A stretch of 64,000 bases of DNA from Branchiostoma floridae (lineage: Eukaryota > Chordata > Leptocardii > Amphioxiformes > Branchiostomatidae), in NCBI RefSeq assembly GCF_000003815.2, contig NC_049996.1, forward strand, positions 15,916,407-15,980,406. The letters are read 5' to 3'. Numbering within the stretch: the stretch's first letter is position 1; every line of letters starts with the position of its first letter. The notes beneath the pieces were generated by a model, which saw only the letters and a list, made by a program, of their open reading frames with translations, was not told the DNA's origin and did no database searches. A program made the translations under genes and the position numbers. Below are positions 34,451 through 46,168 of this stretch, piece by piece.

Positions 34451-34807
34451 CTTATTATCCTATACTGTTTAATTAGTAGAACCTTATTATCCTATACTGT
34501 TTAATTAGTAGAACCTTATTATCCTATATTGTTTAATTAGTAGAACCTTATTATCCTATATTGTTTAATTAGTAGAACCTTATTATCCTATATTGCTTAA
34601 TTAGTAGAACCTTATTATCCTATATTGTTTAATTAGAATTAGTAGAACCTTATTATCCTATATTGTTTAATTAGTAGAACCTTATTATCCTATATTGTTT
34701 AATTAGTAGAACCTTATTATCCTATACTGTTTGATTAGTAGAACCTTATTATCCTATATTGTTTAATTAGTAGAACCTTATTATCCTATACTGTTTGATT
34801 AGTAGAA
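34451..34807. repeat. 32-bp minisatellite, about 11 units
   Basis: The unit begins CTTATTATCCTATA and ends TTAATTAGTAGAAC. Units differ at few sites (CTGTTT/TTGTTT/TTGCTT; AATT/GATT). One unit near 34632 has a small insertion repeating AATTAG. Units are contiguous, with no spacers. Confidence 0.95.
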
Positions 34808-35007
34808 TTGTAAGATATATTCTGTATTCTTTCTTTTTTTGTTGATGTAGTTTATAGTTGGCCATACACAAGTAACTTTACTTTTTGTGGTGTCAGTGCA
34901 GCTTGCATCTAGATCTTCGCTGTGGCCAATGAAACTCCTCTGCCGGCTAGACTCGTTCCCCAAGCTTTGATATTATCCTATGCCACATCAAGGAGATTAG
35001 TCATAAG

Positions 35008-35440
35008 TAGGGCTGGGTATCGGTACAGTGTACCGGTACAAAACCGGTTTTTCTTATTGGACCGGTCCAGAAAAACCGGACCTGAAAAAATTGGGTGGAC
35101 CGGATGTTGGACCGGTTAGAAAATTAACAGCTCATTTTATCAGGCATTCACACGTTTTGGTGCTTGTAGGTGGAAGAAAATAACAAGAGTGAAGTAGAGT
35201 AGAGTTTATAGTAATTTCTACCAAGTTTTACAGCCAATCGCACAGGTGCAGTTAGTGTTGAAGGATTTTAAAACGTCGGTGTAAGTCTAATACTCCACCA
35301 AACAGATCTATTTGTAGTGAAATGGACCATTGGTATGAGTCATACTGAATCAGGTCCAGGTTCAGGTCCGGACCTGGACCTGATCCTTTGGACCTGAACC
35401 GGACCTGGACCTGAATTTTTTGTACCGGTACCCAGCCCTA
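35008..35440. repeat. hAT-like MITE, AGGGCTGGGTA family, best copy
   Basis: Ends TAGGGCTGGGTATCGGTACA and TGTACCGGTACCCAGCCCTA. Flanks GTCATAAG (35000-35007) and GCCATAAG (35441-35448) match at 7 of 8 positions, as expected for an old 8-bp hAT target duplication. The interior has many GGTCCAGG/CCTGGACC palindromes. Other copies: 2564-2788, 5690-6015, 45787-46168. Confidence 0.8.
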
Positions 35441-35474
35441 GCCATAAGTATTTCGTTACTGTTCTTAAGAAAAC

Positions 35475-38400
35475 CTACATTTTCTCATCCACGTGATCTG
35501 GTTCGTCGGTAAGGTTACTGAGAACCGCGCCATCTTCGGCTGTCACTTCGGCTGTCTTCGGCTCGGCTTCGGGCGTGCCCGTCTCCTGTTCGGGCGCGTC
35601 GACTTCTATTCGGGAGAGGGGCTGGTACTCGGCGTCTCCGTCGGCCATGTCGATAGAGACCTTCCTGTTGGTGAAATCGAAAGGCTACCAATTCAGTCTC
35701 TCATTAGAATACGTAGAAAACAGTAGACCCCCAAGACATAACATTACCTGAAACTACAACAGACAACCTTCTGTACCAGCACCTCTTTTAAGTGTGGCAG
35801 AAACATCAACAAGATGATGGTGGCCACCTGAACATTAAAGGAGAAGAAGAAGAAGAAAACATGTCACTCAGAAAAGGGCTTTCAAAAGTCACCTACCTGA
35901 GGTTTTATAGTCGGTGGTAAACTCACATTGGCAGCAAAGCCTGACTTCTATACTGTCTGTCTACTAATATAACGTTTCAGTCATTTCCATACGGTGCAAA
36001 AGTCAACACAGAAGCAGAACGAACTCTGGTGACCTTTGCAAAATATATATCTTAGACTACCCAGGACACTCTAAACATAGCTAAAAGCCTTTTTTTTCAC
36101 AAAGTAAAATAGCCAAAACCCTTACGTGTAATTTCCAGCTCAAAGCTACCAACATTTCCCAAGGAAAAGGCTTCTTTTAACAAATCGTAACATTCCACTT
36201 AATAAGCCTGCGTAATGGTGCCCTTTTACCTGTTGTAGTCGCGCAGGTCCCAGGCATCGCCGAGCAGGCTGAAGGAACGGTTCCCGAGCCAACAGCGCTG
36301 CAGGAAGAACCGGGCTAACACGAACCTGGATGAGATATACAGTTGGCAGTTGTTGTTTTTATTTGATCAGCAAAGTACAATACAGGACAGAGAGGTGATG
36401 CACTCTAGCAGTATGCTGATGCAAATATCAACATCACCTCTCAAAAAAGACAACAACTGACAAGGACAAATGAAATAAAATTATCGATAACAAACAATTA
36501 AATGGTTTACGTAGTCCGAGATACACAATTGGCAGTTCTAGCATAGAAAAGGTGCTGAAACTTGAAAGGTAACTCAAAAGTTTACAGAGTTAGTTTCAAA
36601 GCTTAATTACACCGCACAACGTAACCATTACGATTTTCCAACAACGATCATCGCTAAGACATAATGTGCAGATAAAATGGCTGTCATAGACCCATTACTA
36701 CATAATATTCATTCCAGTCAAAGTCTGTACGTACGGATGAACACTTGTCTGGCACCTGTAATCTCCAAACAGATTTACCAGTGGCATAAGATAGTATCAA
36801 AGCTGGCTAAGGAGTATAGCTGGCCAAAGGGAGTCATCAACCACTGGGACACTCTAGGCCAGCTTCACTCCTCTGGCAGCTTTTGATACTTATTTTTGAT
36901 CTTATGCTACCGTAGGATCTGCTTGGAGATTATGGCACCTGGTTTATTTTAAGGGCAGTTTGCAGTTAAGGCTACATTCGGTAGGTGGCGTTTTTGATCT
37001 ACAAATACGACTGCTGTAATATTGTTTGTGATTTATGTATTTACCGCAACAGGTTCCGTCTCTAATCTACGCATGGCTGGCGACCCCTTAATTTGAAAGA
37101 TTTTGTTTTGATGGATGTATTTTTCAGCTCTTTAAAGTTTTTTTTTTTTTTTTGTGAAAGTCTTTTTAACCTGACTCTCTGATACTAGTAAGCAAGAGCT
37201 CCACGAGTTCATACCTCCACCATATGATGTTGACCTTTTCGATTGGTGTCACAACGTCTGTCCAAGAAGTTCCAAAAAAGCTACTCGGGATACCAAGCAC
37301 ACGTAATACCGCTTTTTCCTCACCCCAGGAATAATCTACCATTATAAATTATGCACAGCCAGGACATGAGATATGAAAAGCGAAAGGTCTGCTGCAGTAC
37401 CATAGAAATCCGCTTGGAGACCCATATTCGAACATGTCCTTGTTTTTCCCGATGCCTACCCATGTATCAAATATCATGCGAATCAATCGATAGCCTCTTG
37501 AGTTAAACTGTCCACAAACAAACATACACACACACCCGAAAACACACACTTATTCACGGAAACGAAGGCATGGCCTTCTTGGCGAGGGTAATTAACAGAG
37601 AATGTCAGAGATACCTGTTTTTACAGGTAGTGATCTGAGAAAGATCGGAACACTTGCTAAAATGGTGGAATCAATGACTTGATATGATGTTGAAACAAAA
37701 CAAAACTCCCCTATTTACACATCCGTTTGCACTGTCTGAACCAGGATGTGATGTTCTTGTTGTCTCATGTGAACGGTATTCAGAAAACATTTGAAGCATT
37801 TCGGTCTGGAGTTCGCACATTTTAGCCTTTAATGTCGGTCTTAACTTTGAAACTGTTTGGTGTCTTTTAATAACTTTTAAAAGCAAATGCTTACTGCACT
37901 GTCTCTTTCACTCCCCCCCCCCCACTCACTAACATACACACACACGAACGCACGTACATGAACATACGCGCGCACACATACACACGTGACATACAGATAC
38001 ACAATCGAACACGCGCGCACATACACACACGAACGCACGTACATTAACATACGCGCGCACACATACACACGTGACACACAGATACACAATCGAACACGCG
38101 CGCACATACACACACGAACGCATGTACATTAACATACGCGCGCACACATACACACGTGACACACAGATACACAATCGAACACGCGCGCACATACACGCCC
38201 GCGCGCACACACACACACACACAGAGACACACACGAACGTATACACTCACGCATGGACGCACACACAGACACACGCATATATTATGATATAACTGAGCCT
38301 CACCTAAACGCCACACTGTTGACCGTCAGGAGCAGTAGAAACGCGTTCCACAGCCCCGGCGTCCCTTCCACCACGTTCGCGTTCAGTCCTATTTCCCCGC

Positions 38401-38950
38401 TAACCACACTCTTAAGGAACGGCACGGCCATCAGGAAATGTAGCAAGTTGTCGATCCCGAGAGTTCCCGAAACCGTCCGATCCACACGAGCCTGCCATGG
38501 CTTCCCGAAGCATTCCCGATCATTCTCAATCAGCATGAGAAACGCCACCGTTATTTTTGTAAGTCCTAAAAAGCTTGCCGTGTACGGATTCCCCTGCGTC
38601 GACAGCCCCTCCAAAAAGTGGTAGAACACCGCAAAGAACATCATGGTCACGTATTTCCAGACAAAAAGTCGCTTCCAGACTTTCTTGCTGCTGTAGCGCC
38701 GTCTGAGCCCGCATATGAGGACGATGTTGGCGACCCAGGACACCGACAGGAGTAGGGTGGCGGCGCCGTACGTGGCCTCTATGGCCACCGTGCCGGGTAT
38801 GAGGGAGGTGTCGGTACAGACCACGTCTGGAAGCGGCGTGTTCTTGTTGAGACAGTCCGCCATGGTGACTGTGTGGAGCACGATGGTCACCATCTGTAGC
38901 GGCAGGGAGATGCCCGTTAGAATGAGGACGAAGATGCCGAGTTTTCCCAT
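35475..38950 (-). CDS. Unrecognised multi-pass membrane protein, three exons, 310 residues
   Basis: Exons on minus: 38950-38304, 36325-36230, 35664-35475 (stop TAG); both junctions split an Arg codon (AG|G). The start is the Met of MGKLGIF, in strong context AAGATGG; the frame stays open upstream to 39070, so a longer N-terminus is possible. Hydrophobic segments lie near residues 5-28, 54-81, 98-117, 124-141, 166-184 and 200-228. A loop at about 30-52 has two Cys (ADC, VVC), probably extracellular. Basic clusters RRRYSSKK (83-90) and RK near 249 suggest cytosolic loops. The last exon gives a hydrophilic, acidic, Pro/Glu/Thr-rich tail of about 60 residues. The topology loosely resembles a GPCR or TMEM protein, but no DRY, NPxxY or other family motif is seen, so no function is assigned. 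Confidence 0.78.
36757..36928. repeat. CTCCAAGCAGA-family MITE
   Basis: ATCTCCAAACAGATTTACC at the left pairs with CGTAGGATCTGCTTGGAGAT at the right. The interior words AGTATCAAAGCTGGC and GGAGTATAGC.GGCCAAAGGGAGT match 10271-10432. Lies in the first intron of the membrane protein gene. Confidence 0.75.
37930..38195. repeat. 85-bp CA-rich tandem repeat, about three units
   Basis: CGAACGCACGTACAT recurs at about 37945, 38030 and 38115, each followed by ACATACGCGCGCACACATAC and ACACGTGAC. Runs into a (CA)n tract at 38200-38235. It ends about 70 bases before exon 38950-38304 (donor side). Confidence 0.85.
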
Positions 38951-39780
38951 CTTAGACCACGCGAACCGTTCCACGAGTACACGAACAATTGACTGTGTTC
39001 TCCGAATGGGCCTTTTGCCGTCTATTGTACGGTTTGGGGCAGGGCACTTCGTAACCCAAAAAAAAATCAATATTCAAATTATTGATTCTTTTCGTCGTTA
39101 TTTGGTGTCCCATGCAAATGCGTTTTGTTTGTGCTTTCAAAGACTAAACGTGTACACATGTTCTTTTGTTGAATAGTCTCAAAATATGCTCATTTCGTGA
39201 TGGAATTTTTGCCTTAGATTTTATCTTGTCATCAAAAAAATGTTTTTCTTGCTGAAAAACAGACGATCTTTCGGCCACATCCTGCTGTTGCAGGTCACGT
39301 GACTGTGACAGACATCTGTGCAGACGACAGTTTGTGTAGGTATTGTCTCAGCCTCAGGCATGTATCGATTTTTGGCGCGAAGCCACGTATAACCTCGTAT
39401 AGGCTCGAAATTTCCGAAATGTACTGCTGAACATAAGCTAAAGATTTCGATGCACAGAAATGAATTGGGTTCACAGTATGAAACAGGGTATACGTAGAAT
39501 GCCAGGTCAAACCAACTACAGACCTTGCTCCTAGTACATATCTTCAGAGTTTGAATCTGAGACCTCTCTGTCGCTAATTTCTGGTAATTTACTACAAAGG
39601 TTTTATCATTTTTCCGACACGTGAATGTCAAGAATATGCTATATACTAGTGTACAATAGTACGTTTACGAATGATAACCCCATACAAATATCTAGGTGCA
39701 CCTACACTCAAACATTAGTTGCACAGCTGCAATGTTGGGTGCATGAAAGTGTATATGATGCTATAGACCCTAAAATTCGA
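38951..39780. other. Upstream region of the membrane protein gene, unassigned
   Basis: Expected to contain its promoter and any 5' exon. No TATA or clear splice site was identified, and no coding frame is supported. Confidence 0.3.
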
Positions 39781-39961
39781 TAGCCTGAGTACCAGTCTCA
39801 ATAGTGACCACTGGCTTAATCCTTTTGCTTGCTTATCACCGTAGTTAGCATGCGAAAAAAACTGAGCCAGTGGTCACTACGGAGGCTGGCTCTCAGGCTA
39901 TCCCTGGTTAGAAAGCTGAAAGATTGGGCCAGCGGCCACTACAGAGGCTGGCACTCAGGCT
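39781..39961. repeat. Inverted-repeat element (TAGCCTGAGTACCAG ends) plus half copy
   Basis: TAGCCTGAG at 39781 pairs with CTCAGGCTA ending at 39900; GTGACCACTGGCT pairs with AGCCAGTGGTCAC. A further right-arm copy (GGCCACTACAGAGGCTGGC...CTCAGGCTA) ends at 39961. Confidence 0.7.
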
Positions 39962-40260
39962 AGTATTTGGAGCCCAGCCTTGAGGCCTCACACTACCACT
40001 AGTAACAGGATGTGCACATATACATGCATACAGAACTGGCCAACCCACGTGGAACACGGGGCTTACTAGCATATACTATAATAATGGACTTAGGAGATGC
40101 TAATTACAACACACAGAATTGTTCCTTTGTTTCATTCACGACTTAATGCACAAGGATAACGCACGGACACAGCTGGTGTCTTTGATATGTAATAAGTGGG
40201 TCCACTTGTGGACTGATGAATACCGGGATTGACTTCACTGAACGTAGTACAACTTATAGA

Positions 40261-40795
40261 TTAGACTTAGACTTAGTTCCGCCTATTGGCATACTCCACT
40301 CAGGGCTGTTTTGGTTCAGAGTTTCCACTACCTTCAGGCTAACCCCCAGTTGGTCGGGATCCCTTTGTAGCATATGCCTCTTAAGCAAAGGGCACAACCC
40401 GCCGTACGTGCAATTTGTTGATACGTTTTTGGGGAGGCCACGTCCGCCACGTATTTCTGAAAACGTGGGGAACGACTGACAAGAGCAGGGAAGGAGTACG
40501 TCAACGCACGGAACACAAAGTTTTGCCTGCAGGTAAAGTTCTACGGTGTGTCTGCGTGCTCCAAAATCGGATTCCCTACGAGTTCGTACGGAGGCAGTAC
40601 TTACCACTTACAGCACGTATTTGCACGTACGGCGCGGCGGGTTGTGTCCTTAGACTTAGACTTAGTTCCGCCTAGTAGTGGAATACTGGACAGCAAGCCT
40701 TCTCCACTCAGGGCTGTTTGGGGTCAGAGTTTCCACTACCTTCAGGCTAACCCCCAGTTGGTCTGGATCCCTTTGTAGCATATGCCTCTAAGTTA
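40261..40795. repeat. Direct duplication flanking a GGGCACAACCCGCC MITE
   Basis: 40261-40385 and 40650-40793 are near-identical (TTAGACTTAGTTCCGCCTA, CCACTCAGGGCTGTTT, CAGAGTTTCCACTACCTTC, CCCTTTGTAGCATATGCCTC). Between them, 40390-40649 has ends GGGCACAACCCGCCGTACG and GTACGGCGCGGCGGGTTGTG, copy 2 of the MITE at 26498-26826. Confidence 0.8.
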
Positions 40796-40812
40796 GTTTG
40801 TGGTATATAATA

Positions 40813-40947
40813 TACTGTAAATGCAGACATTTTCGCGGTGGCCACTTCGGCGCGTACCGCGAACTTAAAACCACCGCGAGCATTTTTCTATGGCAGTAAG
40901 AGACTACATTGCATGGTGCTACCGCGAACTTAAATACATTTACAGTA
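40813..40947. repeat. TACTGTAAATG-family MITE, internally deleted copy
   Basis: Ends TACTGTAAATG and CATTTACAGTA intact; 135 bases, lacking about 75 bases of the right half seen in 44778-44987. Confidence 0.85.
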
Positions 40948-42513
40948 TATTTGAATTCTTTTTTTTTCTTTGTCGGGTTGCCAGTGCAGCGCTGTTTTAG
41001 CATGTTTCTTCACAGGCATTGTTAGAACATGTCCATTTTACTTTACTCTCCTTAAAAGAACGTAGTTTAAAGTCGCGGTTGCAATCTTACGTTGGCTGAA
41101 AAGTACTATTTGAGCACCATTTGATACACACTTAAGACGTATCATGCAGCTCTGACCCATTAAATGTTAGCGTTTCGACGCCCCCATGCGGTTATCTGTA
41201 AAACTACAGGTAATGTTTGTAGTCTTCTGAGTCCTGACGTAAAAAAAATGTCCTATAATATTTTCATGGACGGTCGATTCTGTGATAGCTCCACTGAGAA
41301 TATTCTGCGATACTGAAATATCACACGTGAGTGCGCCTTTATGATGTGAAGACCTTCACTATATCTCCATTATTCCCTTGTGTGCGTTCTATCAGATCAG
41401 ATTGACAGTTAACCTTTTTATACATTCTGTAATATCGAAATACAACAAAAGTTCAGGATGCAACAAAAGACAGGCGATGTGGTAACGAGATAGGTCCTTT
41501 ATAAAATAACGGACAGTTAGTCGAATGTGGTTATCTTTGTAACGTATACACAAACGTTATAAAAATCGTTATAAAAACGTTATGAACATGTACAGACAAT
41601 GGTATAAGTAGGTTCGAGGTTCAGATTGCGCATTCACAGCGAGATGTATTCTAGGTAACATATTGAAGGCTCCATAGTCATGGACAAAACATGTATGGGC
41701 AAGTGTTAAGCAAGGTCAAACAAGAACTGTTAACAAGCTAGGGGCATTCACATTGGACATTTACCCAAAATGCATCTCGCTGCGCATGCGGCCTTTAAAC
41801 CGCGAAACATCTTATTGTCAATCGCTGAGAGTTTCTTACCGAAATATCGGCGGTGTCATGGATTTCCAAAACACAAGTGTACATAAGATCTACATAGTTC
41901 TTGTGACAATCACAAAACAACTAGAACAAAATTTCTTTGCTCAACAAACGTTTAAGACACAACGTGTGGTGACTTCTATTATTTAACATCGATTGTTAGG
42001 AAAATTGTCTACTCCACAAGTATCTATCTGGTATGGGAATAGATTAGATTTATGTATGCAGTCGGCAGTGGAATTTCTAAAACTCTGCAGTATAGTCATA
42101 CGTGTAGCGTTATACCTCCCAAAAATGATATAAGCGACTATATAGACATGTTTTAATCAAGCTAAGTTTGTTAAAGAGATACAGTCAATATTTTTGTCAC
42201 TTTTAATCGTTTTTGATATCACGATTTCCCGTTGAAATTTGTGAGCTAATTAGTTTTTTTTTTATATTCACTAAAAGCGTTACAAAAAAATCTTATCTTA
42301 AATTGGCCATCTACATCAGGGCTTACATCTCTTACCGAGACGGGGGCCGATACCTACTACCGGGAACCTTTGACCCGTTTCGGACGTCACGCTTCCACTC
42401 AGGTCACGTGACATAGTCATATAGCCATTTCAACTTGAGTAGGGTCAGAATGATTGTTCGGTTGTTTACTTTGTGGACAGAAATAGCGTATAAAAGCTCT
42501 ACAATAAGAGAGC
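40948..42513. other. Spacer, nothing recognised
   Basis: No supported exon. It is downstream of the coiled-coil gene at 42514 and should include its 3' UTR; no clear AATAAA was found close to the stop. Confidence 0.35.
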
Positions 42514-43296
42514 CTATGTTCTACTTTTCTGATTCCCTCGCACTGTTCTTTCGGCGTGCGAATCCTGTTTGTCATGTTTGGTGATCGGCACTTTTTCCAC
42601 GGCGGTCTTGTCGAGATCCTCGGTGGATGAATCAAGTGGAACTAACTTCGGTTTGGTCATGACAAGGGACAAAGTCGGTAACGTGGTTACTTTGCTCAGT
42701 GACGCTCTTCTGCGTTCTTTTACTTCAATCTTCTTGATTCCTTTCCTCTTTGACATCGTTGCGGCATTATCTGAATATCCAATAGCAGTCGTATCCGACA
42801 GGGGGCGCTTTGAAGGACGAAACCGTCTGAAAATGGCGGACGTCGTTTCTTTTCGGTCAAACAACGGGTCGCTGTAACTTCTGCATTTCTGCAGGATGGT
42901 TCTCTGCCGCATCATGCGAACGTTCCGCGGTTCTAGCGCGATGTACTTTCTGTCGTACGCTTCCCGTACGTTCTTGTGGTACGCGTAAGTCCCGTGGTGC
43001 AACGGGTCGTACTTGGTGTGATCACGTGACCCGTCCTCGGTTCCCGCGTCGAATTCTGTCAGCGCGAACTTGGACGCTAGAATTTCTCTCAGCCTATCGT
43101 TTGTTTTTTCCCGCGCGGCTCGCTGTCTCTCGTCCTGTTCTTTCACGGAGATGTCCAACTGTTGCATGACTCTTTTGTACCGCTGCGCCTCTCGCTCGTT
43201 TATAAACATAGCGGCTCTCCTGAGTTTGTCACTAAGCACTTCCACGGCCACGTCCCTCTCTGGGAAGTTCAAGTTCTTATATTGTTCGTCCGCCAT
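42514..43296 (-). CDS. Intronless coiled-coil protein, TEDGSRD family, paralogue A (260 residues)
   Basis: Single open frame from ATG (context CAAGATGG, strong) to stop. Residues 15-78 are strongly charged with heptad-like spacing and predict a helical or coiled-coil region. GTEDGSRD at 85-92 is followed by HTKYDP. A basic block with NVRMMRQRTILQKCR (125-139) leads to DRKETTSAIF. The C-terminal third is Lys/Ser/Thr-rich and probably disordered, with TLPTLSL. No signal peptide or TM segment, so likely cytosolic or nuclear. The same order of blocks occurs in 54097-54828 on the same strand. Family not recognised; no function assigned. Confidence 0.8.
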   Translation of the reverse strand: MADEQYKNLNFPERDVAVEVLSDKLRRAAMFINEREAQRYKRVMQQLDISVKEQDERQRAAREKTNDRLREILASKFALTEFDAGTEDGSRDHTKYDPLHHGTYAYHKNVREAYDRKYIALEPRNVRMMRQRTILQKCRSYSDPLFDRKETTSAIFRRFRPSKRPLSDTTAIGYSDNAATMSKRKGIKKIEVKERRRASLSKVTTLPTLSLVMTKPKLVPLDSSTEDLDKTAVEKVPITKHDKQDSHAERTVRGNQKSRT

Positions 43297-44777
43297 CTTG
43301 CATCTGTCCTCTCCTGTGTTCTACGACCTGGCAAGGAAGGACAAGAAATAGGTCAAACATAGGTCATTCGCTGTGCTTTGAACAGATCAAAATATCTATT
43401 GATATTCTATGAATTTTTACTGTCGCTGTTTTTTCCACGTATTTTTCTACCAGCGTACGCGACCAATTATGGACCCGGCCTAGCCAACCATCCCATCCTG
43501 CCAGTTTCAGCTTCTTCCTCACATCCTGTCACTCAACAATATCTAAACAAGGCCGGTAGCATGTCCAGTTCTAAAGATACAAAAAGGAAGTTCTGCTGCA
43601 GTACCAAGGTCACATACTAGGGGACTCAAAATCAACCTTGACCTTTGTCTTCACAACACCTACCTAAATACCAAATATGGATGTAATCCATCAAGAGGTT
43701 AATGAGTTATGCTAACTATAAGAATCCGGAAACACAGACAGACACACCCAAAACAATATCTCCATTATTTATGGAGATAATAACTACAAACATACACCAA
43801 AACAAACGAACACACAGACCGAAAACAATATCTCCGTTTTACGGAGGTAACAGTACATATAACCAGTAAAACTTACTGACAGGATACATATGCAGACCAT
43901 CTGTATTATATTTACTTGTCGTTTCCCTAGTACTAAACAGCATAAAGTATAGGAGATTATGTCATCATATGTCATCATGTTTTATCATAACCTAGCTTTG
44001 CCCAATATTTTGGCAATAAATCGTAAAAAATGTAATGCCTGTTACCTGGGTGCCATCCTTTTTAGCTTTACTCCACTCTCTCTGTGGCAAGCATGAGGCA
44101 TAACAAACCTTCAAAATTTTTTATGAGGCTGCTGTGAAAAATTCAAGCTATGCTCTGTATAGGAGAAAACAGTCATCAAGTATTATCACAACCTTGTTTT
44201 GCCCAATGTCTTGGCAATAAATCGTACGATGCTAAAACGGACACAGGTGCAGATTTATTTATAGAAGTAATTACGACTAAACGACAATTACCCTTTACTA
44301 ATAGCGACATGTCAACATGTGATATATTATCGCTTTTATGTAACGTAGTTACGACATAAAAGTCATGTACGTGGGTACGTCAATGTTTTGGCGCCATTAT
44401 GACTGGATCAACCCTTAATGTACGTATAACGATGAAATTCGTTGGGCGCTCTGTCAACTACCCTAGGAAACCAGCTCGAAGAAGCTTCGCAAAGAAGAGT
44501 TACCGATCCCCTGCCTAACGCGCGCCCTCCCGCCTCTATGCACCCGCCCCACTACCAGCTGGCCCCACTTAAGCAGGCCCCCAACTATCGCTCGCTTCTC
44601 GTAAGAGGCAAAGCGATAGTTGAGGCCAGCTGGCTCGTCGGGCCGGCGGGTGTTGGGCGGCGGGTGTTCCGTGCGCACATGTGCTGGGGATCGGTAAACT
44701 AGGCCTTGCGCGCCTCGAAGGAGTCAGCGTTTTCCCAGGGTATCTGTCAACTCGCTCGTGCCGCGGCTTCACTGAGA
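43297..44777. other. Spacer with a small tandem duplication
   Basis: TTTGCCCAAT.TTTTGGCAATAAATCGTA occurs at about 44001-44025 and 44199-44226, each preceded by a TATCA.AACCT block, an offset of roughly 200 bases. 44590-44625 contains a hairpin (AACTATCGCT / AGCGATAGTT). No gene supported. Confidence 0.4.
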
Positions 44778-44987
44778 TACTGTAAATGCAGAAACTTTCG
44801 CGGTGGTTTAATGTTCGCGGTTTTCGCGGTGGCCGCTTCACCGCGAACCTAAAACCACCGCGAACATTTTCCAATGGCAGTAAGAGACTACAGTGCATGG
44901 TGCTACCGCGAACTTAAAACCACCGCGAAAAGTCTTTTCCCGCTACCGCGAAATTAGATCCCCGCGAACGTAAATACATTTACAGTA
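44778..44987. repeat. TACTGTAAATG-family MITE, reference copy
   Basis: 210 bases with ends TACTGTAAATGCAG and CATTTACAGTA. The interior alternates CCGCGAA and TTCGCGG words, so it can fold on itself, and contains GAGACTACAGTGCATGGTGCT. Every copy in the window starts with TA and ends with TA, consistent with a TA target duplication (mariner-type) around CTGTAAATG ends. Confidence 0.9.
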
Positions 44988-45786
44988 CCCGCTACCTGTA
45001 CGATCCGACTAAAAAAATTAACTAGACATTCTCTAGAAAATGTGGGTACCTAAATCCTCTGAAACATTGCGAGTTGTTAAGAAAACAGGATGACAATGCT
45101 TTACCTGTAAGCTTGAAGAACACTGAAAATGTAAAATCCTTGACAAGTGGACAGCTATTGTGTTATAGCAAATGTCAAACAAGGCCCATTCCCATAGAGC
45201 TTACACCATTCAATACCGGCCATACTGCGCGTTCCCACATTATTAGGAGGTGTCCCTTTTAGCTCTTGACAAGGTTAACCACTTGGGAGTTACTTGTATA
45301 GACTAGAGAGATTTGGGTGCAACTTTCATAGGATGGCATTTGCTGAAACTTTACCCAAGCAAAGAAAGGAATTTGGGTATACACAGTATGGCTATATTCG
45401 AGATTGCTATAGATATGAAACACACTTAGCTTCAGTTTTGGTTGAGTTTTTTTAGGAAAGAACCTCGTGTAATTCTGTGATTGGTTTAAATCCCAATGGA
45501 CTACATGTATATGTTTAATTTACGAGCTGACAGAGGGTGATTGACACAACATACGGACGAGAAATTGAATTGAAGAATACTATGACTTGTCTCAAAGACG
45601 AGAGGAGAGGAAACAACAGGAACTACACGTAACCATGGAAACTAGCAAACTTTGTCTCTAGTAGCGTGAACTTGGAATATCGCATCGACAGTTTTGTCTA
45701 TCCTTTGTCCACCCAATGTTTTGTAAACAAGGAGGAATGCTATCTAATATCGTTGTTACACAGCCACAAACGATGTGTATGTACTA

Positions 45787-46168
45787 TGGGTGGGTACTGG
45801 TACAGAAAATCCAGGTCTGGTTCAGGTCCAAAGGATCAGGACCAGGTCCGGACCTGAACCTGATTCACTATGTGAGAACTTGTCAATGGACGATACTCAA
45901 AACGAACAGCCGTCCATTTCGCAAAATCTGTCAGTTTGTGGAGTATTCGACTCCCTCTTGCGTTTTAAAACCCTTCAAGGCTAGCTGCCTCTGTACTATT
46001 GACTGCAAAACTTGAACTGTAAGCCCCAAAACGTGTGAATGCCTGATCATATAATCTGTTCATTTTCCAATAGGTCCAACATCCGGTCCACCTAATTTTT
46101 TCAGGTCCGTTTTCAGGACCGGTCCAGTAAGAAAAACGGTTTTATACTGGTACGTAATACCTACCCTT
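45787..46168 (-). repeat. AGGGCTGGGTA-family MITE, minus orientation
   Basis: Begins GGGTGGGTACTGGTAC and ends GTACGTAATACCTACCC. Shares the CCAAAACGTGTGAATGCCTG and CATTTTCCAATAGGTCC blocks with 35008-35440. Confidence 0.7.

Noticed and set aside
34451-34807. CRISPR-like repeat array
   Set aside because: Units are contiguous with no spacers, in an animal genome; it is a minisatellite.
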